NCBI GenBank assembly: GCA_025738555.1
Contig: JAOVFP010000019.1
Coordinates: 1,488,001 to 1,552,000 of the forward strand
Origin: Cyathus striatus
Lineage: Eukaryota; Basidiomycota; Agaricomycetes; Agaricales; Nidulariaceae
Reading direction: 5' to 3'
DNA length: 64,000 bases
The translations under genes were made by a program, and so were the position numbers. Within the stretch, counting starts at the first letter, position 1, and every line of letters begins with the position of its first letter. Positions 34,540-46,133 of the stretch are shown in pieces. The notes under the pieces were generated by a model, which did no database searches, was not told the DNA's origin, and worked only from the letters and a program-made list of their open reading frames with translations.

Positions 34540-35335
34540 TGCTCGACAAGGGTTAAGTAGCTCAGGAAGAGCACCCTCGGGTCGACACTATTCGCACTAC
34601 CACTCAAGTATTCAATCTTGTACACTCACATCAATAATTCGAAGTCTGATCATATCAGACCAAATCTCAAACAATACTTCAAGGCCTATTCTTACGATCT
34701 GAAGCCATTAGCGACTGACGGACCCAGTCACACTCGCTGAAACTTCTGTTTCCCCTTCAGCAACACTTAGTGTCTCACAACTTGGAGCCCACCGCGAGGG
34801 GGCTTCATTCGATTTGAAAACTCAAAATCTCTCGAAGACCGGAAGAAAAATCACCGGCTCGACAAAAACCAACACGAGTCCTCTCGCAAGAACTTCGTTT
34901 ATCGATTAACGATCCACAAAACTCTTCATTCGACTCGCTATCAGAGGTCGAAGACCTTCTAGCATGTCCAGACTATACTCTCAACGAGTCAAACACCTCC
35001 TCACCAATCATGTCAGGAATTCTTCCAGACAATGGAGCGGGACAAAACCCGGTCATAAACCCTATCAACCCAAACATTATTAATCCAGAAAATGTAACTC
35101 CACTGGACCACGCTCCTCAGTCAACTCCCCCACCCAACACCACTTTTCGACCTAATGTAAAATTCGATCCAGACGAACGTGTAGGAAACCTTCGCAAAGC
35201 GGAATGGACCATGGACGAGGACACATATCAAGAACAGAGCAATGTCCAAGGGCCACTCCCAAGGGCACGCAGAACTATGCCATCACCCGGAGAAAAAGCC
35301 GCACCATCATTTGACGGCAGTCCAGTAACCCTGGT
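34540..35335 (+). mobile_element. Ty3/gypsy-type leader and gag fragment
   Basis: The stretch CTTGGAGCCCACCGCGAGGG near 34778 resembles the primer-binding/leader region of basidiomycete gypsy elements. The downstream ORF reads as a Gag N-terminal region with KFDPDERVGNLR and MPSPGEKAAPSFDG. Sequence then switches abruptly at about 35336 to a fragment duplicated from the gene at 39457. No protease, reverse transcriptase or integrase follows. Confidence 0.55.
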
Positions 35336-35450
35336 TAGCGTGCAGGGTTATGAGATGGGGAATAGAGCATTGAAGGAGGAGGTTGGGGGATACACTGAGT
35401 TACCTAGGGTGCTCCAGGATATTATGGCTGCGGTTTTGGAAGAAAGATGA
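35010..35450 (+). pseudogene. Chimeric ORF: gag N-terminus fused to duplicated host fragment
   Basis: 146 codons starting MSGILPDNGAGQNP. The first about 108 residues are gag-like. The last about 38 (VSVQGYEMGNRALKEEVGGY and on) match residues 98 onward of the protein at 39457-39933. The DNA match continues out of frame to about 35475. It is probably not functional, but it is an open reading frame. Confidence 0.5.
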
Positions 35451-35565
35451 TGAGGTGATAACGAGAGTTAAGGAGGAGCAATATACATATCATTCTACTC
35501 AGTCTAAGTTTAATACATTGCTCCAGACTAGTGCATGGCCAGTACCTGCTATAAGATATGGGAAT

Positions 35566-36716
35566 TCAAAAGCTTGTGCCGAAGGCGCTATTCGACAAAT
35601 TCCAAAGTCTGTCTGCATCTTCCTCAGTCATCGGATAAGCAGTATTTGCAATTTGACATTCATCCAGATACGCTCCACCTTTCCCACTCAATTCGGGCGC
35701 GAGAGCTGTGTAGAGGTACGTAGCAGTGCCTTGGTCATAAGTCTGTGATATGGGGCGTGAGTTTTAAATAATATATCAATAAAAATGCACTTACGACAGG
35801 TACGTGATCCCAGTAGGTTCCCGTTTTCTCATTCTTAATACCCTCGGCTACCAAATCGAGATGATCCATTATAGGGGTGATGACACTGTATACACATGAG
35901 CTAACCTTTTGAACAAGCAAAATCCGAGTCAACTTACAGTCCAGGATTGAAAGAGTAGCTCTGTATTCCTTTCGTTTCACCAAATCTTTTAGTTAAGCCT
36001 ATTGAAAAGAGAATATTCGCTGCCTTCGATTGACCATACCCATGGAACTTATTGTATTCTTCTCCATCATTGAAATTTATATCGTCGAAACGCACTTTCG
36101 TAGACCTATGTCCAATGGAACTGACATTGATAATTCGTCCGGGTGAGGCTATGTGTGATAAAATGAGGTTGGTAAATAGGAAGTGGCTAAGATGATTGCT
36201 ATATAGTATATTACTCGTTAGCTCTATCATGAAAATAATCAGACCGCTTGGACATACCAGTAGAATTGACTTTCGTAGCCTCCGACTTTCTTGTAAGGCA
36301 CTGCAAAGATACCGGCATTATTAACAAGCACATCAATCTTCGGGATGCCTAGAGCCTCGGATGTAATTTGTTCTGCGGCGCGACGCACTGATTCCTCTGA
36401 TTCTAGATCAAGGAGAAGGGGCTTTACAGTGGTCTTAGAGCTAGCGGTGGATTTCACGTCCTGCAATGTTTTTGCCAGCCTGGAGAGGTGAAATCCGAGT
36501 CAATGAAAAGAAAGGTGAAAAATATTCCATAACATACTTTTGCTCCGAACGACCAGTTATAACTACAGTACCAGCCCCTAGCTGCGCGATGGACTTGGAA
36601 AACGCACGTCCTAGGCCACTGGTTGCGCCGGTGACGAGGTATGTACGCCCCTCTAAAGCACCTGGATAGGCAGCGGCGACATCCTGAATGGTAGTTTGGC
36701 TGTTAAAAGAGGGCAT
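35566..36716 (-). CDS. Short-chain dehydrogenase/reductase, complete
   Basis: Five exons (36538-36716, 36258-36479, 35938-36198, 35795-35885, 35566-35742) give 309 residues, the normal size, with all introns 52-59 bp. NAD(P)-dependent oxidoreductase. The Rossmann nucleotide motif TGATSGLG is at residues 29-36. Also present are the NNAG motif, INVSSIGH with the catalytic Ser, and YGQSK with catalytic Tyr and Lys. The C terminus YDQGTATYLYTALAPELSG and GAYLDECQIA matches fungal retinol-dehydrogenase-like SDRs. The acceptor for exon 4 was chosen as TATACAG because it keeps frame and gives GLVITPIM. Substrate unknown. Confidence 0.9.
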
Positions 36717-38127
36717 ATTTAGAAATAGAGATGCAGTTGATCACATCTGCTTCGAGCCTTTATACGCTGGGGCAAATTGCTAACCAAGGAACCAGAACAT
36801 GTTATCGAGTCACCGTTGGATGCTTAAACTTAATGATCGATTATACGGAAGACTTCCGCGCAAATAAGAATATGTGAAATGTGAATGACATAAATGCATA
36901 TTTACGCCTAGATTTTTGTCGGTGTCGCTTCTAGTCTCGGCTACCCATCCGTTGATGTTCGTCCAAATCGGGATTTGGGAACGTCAACGTCTGGGAAACT
37001 ACGGACAGGTTTAGGAAGGGTATGCGTTCGGTGTCCTCGGGTTCTTAGGTCCTCATCCGCTGGCATTTTTGATGGGTTTTGACATTACAGTCATCTTCTG
37101 CATATTTTAATACTTTTTCAGATCCACCAAGTCGGTAGGCGGGGAGTTATGTATTTTTTTGCGCTATTCTATAATCCATACCTTTTTTGGAGGGGCAAAA
37201 TGCATAACATTCCCCTATCTTGGATCCCCTGTCGAAATATTTACCGAACCGAATTTTACGTACATATTTTGTAGGAACCGGGAGTTGCATTTCCGTATTA
37301 AATGTCCTAGATTTCTCCCCACAATGTTGAATTACTACTTCCTGGAGAAGTAAATTCTGCCCTGTGTTCTATCACTTTGTTTAAATTTAGTGGCTATCGG
37401 CGTGGTTGTACCCAAAGTGAATTGGGCGGGAGGGTTTCACATAAAGTAAGCAGGAAAAACTAGGCTCGCTTGACCAAGAGCAACTTTGCTTATGAAGAAG
37501 CTTTCATTGCTGAAAAAGTACAGGACTCTAACATGAATAGTAGGGCTGCCAACCGTAACCATGGAAACCGGATACGGTACGGTTTTCACCCGTCGGTACT
37601 ATGAAGTTCCGAATGTAGAAATATTCACCGTAGTCGTAATTCCGAAAATTCCTGTATTTTTTAGTTCTTTCCGCACACACAGGTACTATTGCATATAATT
37701 ATTCATGTATATATTTTTGGACAAACATATACCCTATCATTGTTAGTTATGGTTCATTTTCTGCCAGTTCTTTCTCTCGCCTTCCTTTTCGGAAAGATCT
37801 CCCACGCTCACTGAAGGCGAGCGAGTAGGTCCCATAGATCTATCTGTACTGCAGTGAATCGTTTCATAGTTGTGAAATATTACATCTAAATACTATCTTA
37901 ACACTTGTTTGATGCTGAATATTAAAGTGAAATGTGAGTAAGCCACGCCACTCGTCCTTTTAATCCTGATCCCATGTCCCCAAAGCAAAAAAATGTGTCG
38001 GCGTGCGTAGAAGCACGAAACCATTCCAACGTTCTGAAATCAGCTGTATTCCGTAGTGCATTTCAAATAGACAAACATATGTGTACAACTCTCAAGTTAA
38101 CGAATAATGCACTCATTTATGCATAAT
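36717..38127. other. Intergenic, no gene seen
   Basis: Contains a short ORF (37159-37353) without family features. A self-similar patch near 37545-37640 holds CCGTA and GGTAC words. Confidence 0.4.
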
Positions 38128-38215
38128 AAAGAAATAAGGCCGATAAGTGGCAGGGCCCACTACCTCCCTATTTAACTGAAATATACGATGACTTAACTGG
38201 CTGTGAACCAATGTT
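38128..38215 (+). repeat. Dispersed repeat, copy 2 (similar to 7680-7775)
   Basis: See the copy at 7680. It lies directly before the duplicated F-box 5' fragment. Confidence 0.55.
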
Positions 38216-38334
38216 AATGTCTCTTGGAACTATGTAGCTAAAACATAAAGGGGCAATATTGCTGAGCAAGTTTCAAGGTCTACTTTACATTTTGTTTGAT
38301 CAAAGACATTAGTAGAAAGGATAACAACATGTAT

Positions 38335-38515
38335 CAGTAGGAACGATAATGTATAGGCATTCGGACCCAAGGTCCAGTGATTGATTCTGTTGTCTTTGAA
38401 CGGGCATGTGAGTACCAGAAGATGCACGTTGAAATGGAGGTCTGTGCGCATTATTGTTGGTACTCGGTCAACGCCACATGAATGTATTTATTTGGTCCTC
38501 GGGCCGGAGAGTTCC
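38335..38515 (-). pseudogene. Duplicated 5' end of the F-box gene at 31474-32949
   Basis: About 38365-38415 matches the first codons of the F-box gene (QRQQNQSLDL against QGQQSKSLDL). About 38415-38515 matches its upstream region. The similarity is lost where the F-box proper should begin, so this is a 5' fragment only. Confidence 0.65.
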
Positions 38516-38531
38516 TTCCTCGAGAGCGTTA

Positions 38532-39231
38532 GGGTCTGTTTGGATACCAGTATACGGTCGTATTCTCAGTTTGATGAGAATACCATCAAAGTTCCAGGGT
38601 CCATTTTTGGTAAAGCTGCGCCACTGCCTGATTTGCGCCAATGGCGCCAATTGACAGCGCGCCGCCACTTCGCTATCTTGTCGTTATCCCCCCGCTTTTT
38701 GTCCCCACCTCCAGTTTATTCTTTCCACATGTTAAAATTATGCCAAGTATACTAGGAGTTCTATTGTGTGTATGATGTCTATATACACAATATGGCACAT
38801 TTAAATATATGCACAAACATCACAGGAGAAACAACAGTAGGCAAGCTAGAAATAAATGATATTTGTGCTCACTGTGTTATTGTTGAAACTTGGGCAGAAC
38901 ATATGTAGTATACTTAAGACTAAGTACTGTTACTTTGTGATTACTTAGCAACCTTGCCACAAGTATACAATTGGTGGAGCGTGCAAATGCATACAGCAAG
39001 CAGTTAAGTATATGTGTGGTAAATGATAGGCTGAACTCAGACATGGGGAAGACATGAGGAACAATCTCAATGAGAGCAGTCACTGCAGGCGACTATGGCG
39101 GCGCGCTGTCAATTGGCGCCATTGGCGCAAATCAGGCAGTGGCGCAGCTTTACCAAAAATGGACCCTGGGACTTTGATGGTATTCTCATCAAACTGAGAA
39201 TACGACCGTATTCTGGTATCCGAACAGACCC
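38532..39231. mobile_element. Tourist/PIF-Harbinger-like MITE, 700 bp
   Basis: Near-perfect inverted repeats of about 137 bp begin GGGTCTGTTTGGATACC. TTA flanks both ends (38529-38531, 39232-39234), the 3 bp duplication typical of PIF/Harbinger. There is no transposase. It inserted immediately 3' of the duplicated F-box fragment. Confidence 0.85.
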
Positions 39232-39279
39232 TTACGCGTTAGTAATTAATTAATTATGCTCCTTCCTTCACAGCCTCAT

Positions 39280-39292
39280 CGTATAAAACTCA
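39280..39292 (+). promoter_or_regulatory. TATA-like element
   Basis: CGTATAAAACTC about 100 bp before the possible start at 39390. Confidence 0.3.
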
Positions 39293-39456
39293 GAGTCTAT
39301 GCATCCCACCTATTGGCATCATAGGAGCACTTACGCTCTATCTATACCTATCGGTCACAACAATCCTTCCCCATAACCTCCCAATATCAATGTCCACCAC
39401 CTCACTCTCTAAGTTCCTATCGCGCAACACACCACTCTCCCGCTCAAATCTAAAAC

Positions 39457-39933
39457 TTGCAGTTTTGCGCTACGCACCTATCAAAACCGAAGGCCTCACA
39501 CAGGCCATCCCTCTTCGCACCCAACATCGCAGTATCCTACCACGGCACAATCCACAAACTCACACAAGAAGACTTTAGTCGTATCCTCGAACTCGCATCG
39601 CAAACATTCATCCTCCCCATCCCCGACAGGTTCCGTGATACATGGGCTATAGACCACCCTCGCACAAGCCAGCCTATTGATTGTGTTCTGATTCCACTTG
39701 GAGCGTTGGATCATAAGTCGAAGGAGAAATATGCGGAGGAGTATAGAGAGGTTAGCGTGCAGGGTTATGAGATGGAGAAGATGGCGTTGAAGGAGGAAGT
39801 TGGGGGATACACTGCGTTGCCTAACGTGCTCCAGGATATTATGACTGGGCTTCTGGAGGCGCGGGAGGGGAAGAGAAATAAAGACGACAAGGTGATAACG
39901 AGATTTAAGGAGCTGCTTGGGAAAGTGTTTTGA
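39457..39933 (+). CDS. Hypothetical protein, 158 residues
   Basis: Open frame with PNIAVSYHGTIHKLTQEDF, PIDCVLIPLGALD and a charged C-terminal part (VSVQGYEMEKMALKEEVGGY, then FKELLGKVF). No family recognised. A competing upstream frame (ATG at 39390, MSTTSLSKFLSRNTPLS) looks like a better N terminus, perhaps a mitochondrial targeting sequence (Ser/Arg/Lys-rich). A one-base shift near 39510 would join them, so the gene may carry a frameshift. A partial copy of its 3' part is at 35336-35475. Confidence 0.4.
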   Translation: MQFCATHLSKPKASHRPSLFAPNIAVSYHGTIHKLTQEDFSRILELASQTFILPIPDRFRDTWAIDHPRTSQPIDCVLIPLGALDHKSKEKYAEEYREVSVQGYEMEKMALKEEVGGYTALPNVLQDIMTGLLEAREGKRNKDDKVITRFKELLGKVF

Positions 39934-39959
39934 ATGAACGTTAATGATTTTATGGTATG

Positions 39960-40582
39960 TGAACTTCTTACTCTTGGGGTCCTTACTGCATCTGACACTC
40001 TGCCTCGTAGTATATTGCTTAGCTATCTGTCTACGATAACATGCTGACCTAGTACACATATTCCCCCTATTTTCACCTTTCCTCTCGGGAAATTTCTAAA
40101 CCATCGCTTTCGAGATTGCTCGGCACGTCTGGAGTGACGATGGGAGGTAGCCATGACGGCCTCAACGTATCTCTCTGTCTTTCCGCACTTCCTCCATTGA
40201 GCTGGAAGGGTTCCTTGACAGACGCACTTTAAGGCGGTGTTTGTGGTAGAACGGAAGATCTTATAGGAAGTGATATCCGCAACTTCTATGCCGCCTCTCC
40301 ACCTTCAATCTCTCCGAGCACTACCGGCAGCACCACCTTGATTCCCCGCCTTCGTGCTTTGCCCACCACCTCGAAGTTCTGCGTGCACTAGAGCTATTCT
40401 AAACTCTCCAACCGCTGAGGTCCAGCAGCTGGAGGTCCACCAGTTCCATCACACATCAGCACAGGGATCTTGGCCCCTACGGTTTCTATAATTCTATCTC
40501 AGGGCAAGGGCATACTTTCGGTCTGTCTATTCTGCCAACTGTACACTAGCATCCGTGCTTAAGTTACATGCAATGTCATCCT
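39960..40582. other. Intergenic
   Basis: GC-richer, with Leu-rich open stretches on the plus strand that might be an old LRR/F-box remnant, but no motif is firm. 40528-40560 repeats a block found at 20310-20355. Confidence 0.3.
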
Positions 40583-41518
40583 CTAGGCGTGTATTCTATA
40601 CAAATCATTAAGTTCCTTTACGCTGTATCCGGCGATTTTGTATCCCTCAATCTCGTCATTAGCCCTTGTCAACTCAAAGTCAATAATGCGAAAGCCATGT
40701 GTCGTCTTGTGAGCAGAACACCATAAACTAGGATATCCAGGTGGAGACTCAGGAGCCTGACATATATTCATCACGCGTATATCCCCGTGTACCATCTTTT
40801 TACCCGCAATGTGCCGGAACAAGTTACGAATATCCTCTCTAGAAACTAGACATTAATAACCATAGACAACACAAAATAACATACGCACTTCTGATCCTCC
40901 GTTTCTTTCAGCGATATCACCTCTCCCACACGCTCCAGAAGCAACACAGACAAGGTTTGCACATCACTTTCCTCGGAGTGAACACCACGAATCGTATGGC
41001 CCTCCTCGAGCGTGACATTGAACCATCCATAATACCTCGGAATAGCGAGGCCCTGAAGAGACCTCATCATGTTGTAATTCCGCGACTCCATCCCTAAATC
41101 CATCATTGATCTCTCATCCGCCACTTTCAACGCGAGCGGTGGCAGGTATTCAAGTCCAGGGGGCTCAATAAAGGGTGCATCTGGATCAGTGTTTTCCCGG
41201 AGAGATACCAACGAGGTATCGAAAACAGTACCACATCTCCCTTTCCCAATTACATCCCCTACCGAAACTTTGAGTTCAAATTTTCTTGTTCCTGGAGCTG
41301 CTTCGAGAACTACCGAAACCATTTCGCCGTCTATTTCATGTGCTCCGCAGCGTTCCAACGATACTACGACTGGTTCATCTAGATGATCGAAGACGAGGTT
41401 GTTGATCGTGAGGATGTTGACAGACCCCGAATTCTGGATTCCGAGTTATTTCGTTTGAACATATAATTGAACGTGTTGGACTTACCAGACGTTGAGATTT
41501 TTGTAAGGATTTAGACAT
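40583..41518 (-). CDS. Small protein-kinase-like protein, 277 residues
   Basis: Three exons (41486-41518, 40889-41433, 40583-40838) with good GTAAGT and GTGCGT donors. Kinase features in order: glycine loop GKGRCGTV (about 74-81), PLALKVADE with the Lys that would bind ATP, the catalytic loop HGDIRVMNIC (HGD for HRD, with the metal-binding Asn), and RIIDFE in place of DFG. The chain ends about 40 residues later, so the C lobe is much shorter than in a normal kinase. The Asp, Asn and Lys are present, so activity cannot be ruled out. This compact HGD type is common in Agaricomycetes. Substrate unknown. Confidence 0.75.
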
Positions 41519-41581
41519 TGGTGGGTGGGGTACGTAGCTAAACAGCACGCGTTACTGGTTGTGAAAACTAGAGCAAACCAG

Positions 41582-41591
41582 TATTTATAGT
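41582..41591 (-). promoter_or_regulatory. TATA-like element of the kinase-like gene
   Basis: CTATAAATA on the minus strand, about 65 bp upstream of the ATG at 41518. Confidence 0.4.
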
Positions 41592-42355
41592 ATTGCGTTT
41601 GTTGGAAATCGAGACCAAATAACAGCAGATCGAGACACACAGATATAAGTGGAGAGATTACTCAGAATTTTATATCACAAGATGGTTGAAGGAAAGGAAG
41701 GATTATTTATTTTGTGTGTTGCTCAGGTTTATATACCTGGCATACTGAATGTACAATGAGGTAATGAATGATAATAGAAATAGGGGGAGTCAAACTTGCC
41801 CTCTTGGCAAAACGAAATGATTGGCGGTCGAAACAAAACATCTACCCACGGAAACAAAAGAAAGGATGCGAACGTCGTTTTGAGGCGATCTCGTTACGAG
41901 CGTACCTAGTCGATGTTGTGTCGGAGCTCGAAGTTGAAGTAAGTGATTGCTTGACTCACTGGGACTCCGCCGGAGCTATCAGCCACTTGTTTCGATACGA
42001 TGTGGGGGATTCCTGACAATGAGCTTAATAGATAGAGCTCATAACATTACGTGCCAACTTTACGTACTATATAGTGAACTTTGATATGAATCGACATTTT
42101 TAGGAATACCTGTATCACAGTCTGCATCACAAATGGTAGAATACACACGTTTACATCTTGATACCAGCGACGTATGCTTCTACCAATATTATCAAAATAC
42201 CCTTTCAATAACTTCTATCGGAAGATCAAGTAAAGATGTTTAGGCGAAGACAGAGGTCCGTGCGCGTTGTGTGGTCATAGTTGTCACATGCAAATAAACC
42301 GACAACACGAAATTTTCGTGTGATGCGTGTAACCGTGGAATGAAACTATTCCACC
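41592..42355. other. Intergenic between divergent kinase-like and F-box genes
   Basis: No gene supported; the 41768-42016 frame lacks features. Confidence 0.35.
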
Positions 42356-43912
42356 ATGACAAAGGACACTCATGGATCTCTCCTTAAATTCCCCATCGCT
42401 CTCCAGTTACCTTTGGAACTTGAAGAAGGAATATTCACCGATGCTTGTAGTATCACATTTGATGGAATACAGAAGAATCTGGAGCATAGCATCATAACCC
42501 CCCTCTTGCTCGGCGCAGTATGTAAAGCATGGCGCGATTCTGTGTGGTCCATCCCTCAGCTATGGTCGACCATCATTTTGAAAATGACAAGAAAGCGATA
42601 CGAGCTACAAAAGGAGCTTCTTGACATATGGTTAACAAACTCGAAGCAACGCCCACTGTCCATATATTTCGACGCTGTAGATTGGACATTTGGTGTTATG
42701 CCACCTCTGGAAGCACTTGAAAAAATTGTGGAACAAAGCGAGAGATGGTTAAATCTTGATATAACCATTGTTGACGATAAATCCTACAAATTTGTCAACA
42801 TACTTAGACAGGCAAAGGACCGAGTGCCCCTGCTACAGACCATACACTTCCGGGAGTACAGATACTGTAAAAGGGGCGCAGAAGCAATGGATTTATTGGA
42901 GATGGATATTCAAGAGAATGCCCCTCGTCTCACAGGATTATCACAAACCGATATATATATAAACAATTTTCAGGTTTCCTGGATGCAACTCACATCGCTT
43001 TACCTGCACCAAACTTCGATGGATGGGGCATCTTACCATATTGCTCGATGTCCAAACCTTACGCGTCTATGTTTCTCAGCCATAGATTGGGCATATGTCG
43101 AGAAAAGCGAGGAATTTGTCATGTCGCGTATTGATCCCGATTCCACATATGAATTCCCTCGCCTCACTTCGCTTTCCATCGTCAATACAGAGAGGAACTC
43201 AATCATGATAATACTCGCGAAGATGGTATGCCCTGCCTTACGTGACCTACACTGCGATTGCATCCCATCCAAAGAATCCGATTTCAGCAGCCCTGCAGGA
43301 TTGCCTTGGGGAATAATATACGATTTTCTGATTAGATCCAAGTGCCCTCTGGAGACTTTGGAGTTGGGGACCCCTTTTTTTCTGTACGAGGAAGCGGTCC
43401 TTTTCATACTAGAAGCTCTTCCACTCCTCAAAACATTATTATTGACTGAAAATATACAACCAGCGGAATATCGAGGCGAATTATACGAAGACCTAACTTC
43501 AGAACATTCGGACAGCCGTGAAGTTCTGTCTTCTTTGATCCAGAGACTCGACGAGGATACATATCTTCCACACCTTGTGGAGTTACGATACACGGGTATT
43601 GTCGAGTCCTTGTCCATTCTCGACTTCCCCGAAATCAGACGTATACTTCGAAAACGTTGGGTACCCGAAGTGCCTGGCATGTCACGTTTGAACGTGTTTC
43701 ACGCCGAAGTTGTAATACTTGATGGCATTATGGAGCACGAGGAACGGTTTCTGGAGGAGTCTTGTGGTGCTGGGAAGCTAAGTCGTGAGGGAATGGATAT
43801 TTCATTTAAGGGAAAAGTGGAGGCGGCTGAGAAGGATGTAGAAAAGGAGAAAGAAATGTCAAACGCTGTACCCTGTACCCTAACGCCAACTATTTATCGC
43901 CCTATTTGCTGA
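42356..43912 (+). CDS. F-box protein with LRR-like C-terminal half, intact
   Basis: Single exon, 518 residues, start in good context (CCACCATGAC). F-box region: LPLELEEGIF (about 18-27), LLLGAVCKAWRDSVWSIPQ (about 50-67) and LWSTIIL. Then a conserved block DWTFGVMPPLEALEKIV and Leu-rich strands (CPNLTRLCFSAIDW, CPALRDLHCDCIPSKESDF, CPLETLELGTP). The end carries KEKEMSNAVPCTLTPTIYRP, whose CTLTPTxYxPxC pattern is shared with the paralogue ending at 53566. It would be a substrate receptor of an SCF ubiquitin ligase; the variable C-terminal half would choose the target. Confidence 0.9.
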   Translation: MTKDTHGSLLKFPIALQLPLELEEGIFTDACSITFDGIQKNLEHSIITPLLLGAVCKAWRDSVWSIPQLWSTIILKMTRKRYELQKELLDIWLTNSKQRPLSIYFDAVDWTFGVMPPLEALEKIVEQSERWLNLDITIVDDKSYKFVNILRQAKDRVPLLQTIHFREYRYCKRGAEAMDLLEMDIQENAPRLTGLSQTDIYINNFQVSWMQLTSLYLHQTSMDGASYHIARCPNLTRLCFSAIDWAYVEKSEEFVMSRIDPDSTYEFPRLTSLSIVNTERNSIMIILAKMVCPALRDLHCDCIPSKESDFSSPAGLPWGIIYDFLIRSKCPLETLELGTPFFLYEEAVLFILEALPLLKTLLLTENIQPAEYRGELYEDLTSEHSDSREVLSSLIQRLDEDTYLPHLVELRYTGIVESLSILDFPEIRRILRKRWVPEVPGMSRLNVFHAEVVILDGIMEHEERFLEESCGAGKLSREGMDISFKGKVEAAEKDVEKEKEMSNAVPCTLTPTIYRPIC

Positions 43913-44244
43913 AGTAATATGAATAACGTTGCTTTCATCGTCCTGCTGTGTAACTAACAAATGTATTTAATTGCAGATTTGAGGGCAGTGTTTAACGTTT
44001 AACCATGAATTGAGAATACTGTCTTGCCTGTCTCGTTACACAACCAGAAGTACTTATCAGTGACGTCTAAGTCGATCTAACCTGGTTCAGCTGTGTGTCG
44101 AAAGGGCGACAGTGAGATCCATCATTTGAGTACGTACTAAGATCACAGGTTTACAAGCGTCAAGAAAGGTTCCAAAACACCAACAATACCACGAAAAAGC
44201 CTACAGTTCAATCGTTTCATTCCATCTCAACCACACAGCCCACC
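43913..44244. other. Intergenic between convergent genes
   Basis: Nothing recognised except a short block near 44070-44125 (CTAAGTCGATCTAACCTGGTTCAG) that resembles coding sequence of the neighbouring GH5 gene at 45823-45880. It is probably a small local duplication. Confidence 0.4.
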
Positions 44245-46133
44245 TCACAAAGAACCATACACCTCCCGAGCCTTACTAACACCTTGCACATACCCATGCT
44301 CAAACTCCCAATACGAACTCCCATGATCCTCCGTGCGACGCATACACAAAGCCCTCACAAAGCCCAACTCACTCGCCGACCCCCCACCATGACTCCCCCC
44401 CTCCGCTTGCCCAAACTTCAAAAACACAAACGCATCATCCCACCCCTTCTCAAACCCCTCCTTAAACCGATGAAATTGAAAATTCCCCTGCTGGTGAGAC
44501 CAATACCCCACATGGGATTCATACGCCCATTTCATCTCTTCTTCCTTCCTCTGCGCGGGTAGTGCGGTAACCTTCTTCGAAGAAACACCAACGAAGGAAG
44601 GGAATACACCACCTCCAACGGAGTCTCGCAAGCTCCATCCTTTATCGCCCGGTTCTTCCTTTTTAAAAGTCCACCAGAACCATCCTTGGACACTATCGCT
44701 CTCGAATAGGTCAAGTTGGGCTTTCACCCATTTTCGTTGTTCCTCGTCCCAGGAAGCACGTAAGGAACCGGGGTTTAAGGCGCCTGACCATTCGCCTACT
44801 ATCAGTCCGGATCCTGAGCGGCCCAGTGGTTCGAGCATAGAGGAGAAGAACGACGATGTAGAGGAGAGGTTCGAGCAGTGTGTCGAGGTGGGGGTTTTAA
44901 TGTCCTCAGAGGAGAAACAGCGATATAGATGGTGGTCGAGTACGGTTAGAGCGTGGTGGTTGGGATGGGAGGTGATATAAGACATGTATTCTTTCGTTCT
45001 CCAACATTCGCCTAAGTATATCGGTAGTGTAGGGTCGATGGAACGAAGTTCTTTGATGGCTTTGGTATACCACCCTTTGAGAATGTCGTCGTTTGGTGGA
45101 TGGGGCTCGTTCAGTAGTTGAATGCCGATGAGATTGTTGATATTGTGCGACCGAGTGAAGGAGAGTAGGTTCGTGAGGAGGGTACGGAGGATTTGGATGG
45201 CATGTTCCATGTGTTTCTTTGTGCTGAAGAATGTCGGAGGAAGGGAGGTTCCTGAGTGCGAGTCGTTATTTTGTTTTCCTGGGGCTGCGTGGAGATCTGT
45301 AAAGTAGTGAAGCTTTAGTACGGTAAAACGTAGAAAGGGAGAAGAAGTGTAAAGAAGAAAGATACAGTAAGAACGGATGAAAAAGCGCTGGGGCATAAGG
45401 CATTGAATCAACGTCTAAGAAATGGTGGACGGACGTCTAGTTATGATACGAGAGCGAAAGGATAGATAAAACTAAAAGGAATAAAGAGAAAGAACATACC
45501 AACTAAAACGCCCATTCCATACTTATGCGCCATCTCAATCGCCTTTGTAATTCGTCCCCAAGCACCTTCAAATACATGGCCATGCGACGCAAAGTCAGTA
45601 CCATGTATAATAGAAGGGTCGAGTGCCGTGAGGTGATAGTAGCCAATCTGTAGGGCATATAATGCATCAGTACCACGATACAAACAGAAAACCCTTTGAA
45701 TACTCACTGGAATCCGAACACTATTCAACCCCCTTTCCTTAATCCACCTCCAATCTCCCTCAGTAATCCACGAATCCCAATGATGTTCCAAAATACTTTT
45801 CGCATCCCTTCCCCTTGCGACGTCTAAATCGCTCTGACCCGGTTCAGCGGCATGTCGAAAAGGCGACGGTGAGATCCATCGTTCGAGAACGAACCATGAT
45901 CCTGACGAGGTGTTTGTGACGTGTTCAAAATGAAAAGTATAGAAAGAATATTACGAACCGAGGTTTACACCGCGTAGTTTTCGGTATCGGTATATGTCCT
46001 GTTCGCTAGGGAACGTGTCGTGCTGAGGTGTAGGTATCGAAGAGAACGCAGATTGAGCTTCGCCGGGTGCTTTCGTTACGCGGTCTTGGATATGTTCGAT
46101 GCTTGACTTGAGTTTCTCTTTGAAGCGTCGCAT
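44245..46133 (-). CDS. Glycoside hydrolase family 5, exo-beta-1,3-glucanase-like, complete
   Basis: Four exons (45959-46133, 45708-45901, 45500-45647, 44245-45296) give 522 residues with phases intact. Family marks in order: LRGVNLGSWFVLERWISPSP, HWDSWITEGDWRWI, LNSVRIP then IGYYHL across an intron, MGVLVDLHAAPGKQN, the acid/base LLNEPHP (Glu near 236), HHLYRCF, and the nucleophile LIVGEWSGAL (Glu near 341). GH5 enzymes of this type release glucose from beta-1,3-glucan of the fungal wall. No signal peptide is present (start MRRFKEKLKSS), so it may act inside the cell, like the uncharacterised cytosolic GH5 proteins of yeasts. It is the most conserved, housekeeping-like gene of the 44-60 kb region. 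Confidence 0.92.

Noticed and set aside
39496..40059. 187-residue minus-strand ORF
   Set aside because: Mostly antisense to the hypothetical gene at 39457, with low-complexity composition and no motifs.
43033..43680. 215-residue minus-strand ORF
   Set aside because: Shadow of the F-box gene on the other strand.
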